Shown: one piece after another, positions 62,452 through 64,000 of the stretch | Position numbering within the stretch: position 1 is the stretch's first letter | Layout of the letters: each line of letters opens with the position of its first letter | Assembly: GCF_028583725.1 (NCBI RefSeq) | Contig: NZ_CP110680.1 | Coordinates: 4,216,001-4,280,000, forward strand | Direction: 5' to 3' | Source: Cellulomonas fimi | Lineage (GTDB): Bacteria; Actinomycetota; Actinomycetes; Actinomycetales; Cellulomonadaceae | DNA: 64,000 bases | The notes under the pieces: model-generated | What the model was told of the DNA's origin: nothing | Seen by the model: only the letters and a program-made list of their open reading frames with translations | Database searches by the model: none | Program-made: the position numbers and the translations under genes

Positions 62452-64000
62452 CTACGGCCGCAGGCGCGTCGTCGGCACGATCTCCGACGCCTGCGACGTG
62501 CTCGACCACCGGAGCTGGGCGACCGCGTGCCCGACGCCGTCGAAGTACTCGAGGACGATCGGCACCGCCTGCCCCCCGGTCAGCGTGACCGTGCCGGTGT
62601 CGACCCGACGGGCGTGGTTCGTCCAGGCGTCGATCACGAGCCGCCCGTCGACCCAGAGCCGCACGCCGTCGTCCGACGTCGTCGCGAACGTGTAGGTCTG
62701 CGAGTAGCGCGGCACGACGGAACCGCTCCAGCGGACCGAGAACGTGTCCGCCCGGATGCCGCTCACCGGCGCGGCGGTGCCCCAGTCGAACGCGACGACC
62801 GGGTCGACACGGGTGACCGTCGTCCCCGTGAGGTCCGCGTTGTCGTAGTACACCGCCCGCAGGCCACGCTGCCCGAGCGTCGCGGTCAGGGTCGTCGCCG
62901 ACGCGGGCGTCGTCCACGTCCGGGTCGCCGCCGTCGACCCGTCGGACCACCGGTCGAGCTCGTACGGTCGGCCCTGCGCGTCGGTCTGCGACGGCACCGC
63001 GAGGCGCAGGTCGAAGCCTGCCCACGACGTCAGCGTCGTCGGGCCCGTGACGGTCTGGCCGTTGACGGTGAGCGTGCGCCCGGCGGGCGAGGTCGCGAGC
63101 GTGACGTCGACCTTGCGGGGCAGGAAGTCGCGCGTGACGGTCGTCGTCGCGCCCTGCGCGTCCGTCGCGGTCAGGGCGATCCGCAGGTGGCTGTTCGCGG
63201 CCGCCGCGAGGTCCTCGGGGCCGGGTGCGTCGAACGACACCGACGACCCCGTGACCGGGCCGAGGAACGGGTGCGTGTGCTGGTCGTGGACCCGCACGAC
63301 CGTCCACGACAGGCGCGACCCGGGGAGCGTGCCGTCCTGCGCGTCCGTCGCCGAGCCCGAGAGCGCGTACGGCTGCCCGACGACGAACGTCGCACCCGCC
63401 GCGGGCGACGTGATCTGCGCGGTCGGCGCGGTGTTGCCCGAGCTGATCCGGGTCGTCACGGCGGCCGACGTCGCGCCCTGCGGGTCGCGCACGCGCAGCG
63501 TCGCGGTCCACGTGCCCGCCGCGTAGGTGTGCGCGACCGTCGGGGTCGTCGTCGTCGCGTCGGGCGTGCCGTCGCCGAACTGCCACAGGTACGTGAGCGC
63601 GCCGCCGTCGGGGTCGCTGCTGCCGCGGCCGTCGAGCGTCGTCGTGAGCGGAGCCGCGCCGCTCGCCGGGGACGCGGTCAGCACGGCCGTCGGCGTGCGG
63701 TTGGCGGTGCCCGTGTACGCGAGCCGGCGGATCTCGCCGCCGTTCGCGTACGTCGTGTAGTAGAGCGCCTGGCTGCCCGACCACGGCCCGAACTCCAGGT
63801 GCACCGCAGCGCCGAGGCCCGTCGAGACGTCCGTGCGCGTCCCGCCCTTGAGCATCATGAGCCGGCCGCAGTTGTAGTCCGAGAAGAGGTACCCGTCCTC
63901 GTACGCCGCGGGCCAGATGCCGTCCGGCACGAACGCGCCGCCGGTGATCGAGCCGCAGCCCGTGCTCCGGTCGTAGTCGTGGATCGGGTTCGTCATTCCC
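62452..64000 (-). CDS. Secreted sugar-dehydrogenase-like protein with PKD and PA14 domains (partial)
   Basis: The frame stays open to the right edge; only the C-terminal part of about 515 aa is seen. It starts within the end of a soluble glucose/sorbosone dehydrogenase-type propeller (HDYDRSTGCGSITGGAFVP, YLFSDYNCGRL, LEFGPWSGSQALYYTTY). A PKD domain (PTAVLTASPASGAAPLTTTLDG to TATLRVRDPQG), Ig-like and repeat-type beta segments, and a terminal PA14 domain follow. The PA14 part has GLRAVYYDNADLTGT, TTSDDGVRLWVDGRLVIDAW and the end IVLEYFDGVGHAVAQLRWSS. PA14 and PKD modules often bind or position carbohydrate. Expected outside the cell. The Met at 63996 is internal, not the start. Confidence 0.85.
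   Translation of the reverse strand, partial: GMTNPIHDYDRSTGCGSITGGAFVPDGIWPAAYEDGYLFSDYNCGRLMMLKGGTRTDVSTGLGAAVHLEFGPWSGSQALYYTTYANGGEIRRLAYTGTANRTPTAVLTASPASGAAPLTTTLDGRGSSDPDGGALTYLWQFGDGTPDATTTTPTVAHTYAAGTWTATLRVRDPQGATSAAVTTRISSGNTAPTAQITSPAAGATFVVGQPYALSGSATDAQDGTLPGSRLSWTVVRVHDQHTHPFLGPVTGSSVSFDAPGPEDLAAAANSHLRIALTATDAQGATTTVTRDFLPRKVDVTLATSPAGRTLTVNGQTVTGPTTLTSWAGFDLRLAVPSQTDAQGRPYELDRWSDGSTAATRTWTTPASATTLTATLGQRGLRAVYYDNADLTGTTVTRVDPVVAFDWGTAAPVSGIRADTFSVRWSGSVVPRYSQTYTFATTSDDGVRLWVDGRLVIDAWTNHARRVDTGTVTLTGGQAVPIVLEYFDGVGHAVAQLRWSSTSQASEIVPTTRLRP

Noticed and set aside
62452..63996. Complete 514-aa gene starting at 63996
   Set aside because: The frame is open to the window edge and the Met lies inside a sugar-dehydrogenase-like domain, so it is an internal residue of a longer protein.

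Overview
The window is a stretch of a very high-GC Gram-positive (actinobacterial) chromosome. Codon third positions are almost all G or C, GTG starts are common, stop and start codons overlap as GTGA or ATGA inside operons, and mRNAs look frequently leaderless. Gene content (coproporphyrin-type heme genes, F420-type oxidoreductase, tellurium-type stress cluster, a chemoreceptor, CelR-like LacI boxes) fits Cellulomonas or a close relative; that placement is inference. No rRNA, tRNA, CRISPR array, insertion sequence or prophage was found.

Layout. 1-9 kb: HisC/Pat aminotransferase, a lipoprotein, a holin-like membrane protein, a WXG-like small protein coupled to a large alpha/beta hydrolase, an EamA exporter, an APH-family kinase, purB, and an unknown 289-aa protein behind a densely patterned 434-bp control region. 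9-17.5 kb: heme synthesis, with hemA divergent from hemE-hemG, then overlapping hemC-D-B-L. 17.5-31 kb: chemoreceptor, lipoprotein, TauE/SafE exporter, Rrf2 regulator, copper operon (csoR-copZ-copA) with a textbook operator, a self-regulated ABC-2 transporter operon, a small secreted Cys protein, a CPBP protease and an HdeD-like membrane protein. 31-36.5 kb: an 858-aa membrane/pseudokinase/LPG-synthase-like protein, a SHOCT protein, and a stand-alone unit in which a cyclic-di-GMP-I (GEMM-I) riboswitch precedes a 49-aa open reading frame that ends in a terminator.

36.5-49.1 kb is a tellurium-resistance-type (Ter) stress cluster. Leftward from a divergent promoter run telA, an XpaC-like gene, two TerD-family genes, an HpcH/citrate-lyase-like gene, a 961-aa fused double phosphoribosyltransferase/TRSP protein, a HAD phosphatase and a PlsC-like acyltransferase. 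Rightward run two terD genes, a DUF475/TerC-type membrane protein and a third terD. 49-64 kb: a type II NADH dehydrogenase-like gene coupled to a homologue of cyanobacterial acyl-ACP reductase, a DUF418 protein, an epimerase, a YbjN-like protein, an aldo/keto reductase, a luciferase-like oxidoreductase, a MecA-type penicillin-binding protein, an SDR, an ArsR-MFS pair, and the C-terminal part of a secreted multidomain (PKD, PA14) protein cut by the window edge.

The observations I rate highest are the c-di-GMP riboswitch with its unannotated small ORF, the repeat-bearing TerD protein and fused phosphoribosyltransferase of the Ter cluster, the acyl-ACP-reductase/NADH-dehydrogenase pair, the WXG-like/hydrolase pair with a YxxxE motif, the pseudokinase-LPG fusion, and a shared leaderless-promoter signature in front of about fifteen genes.
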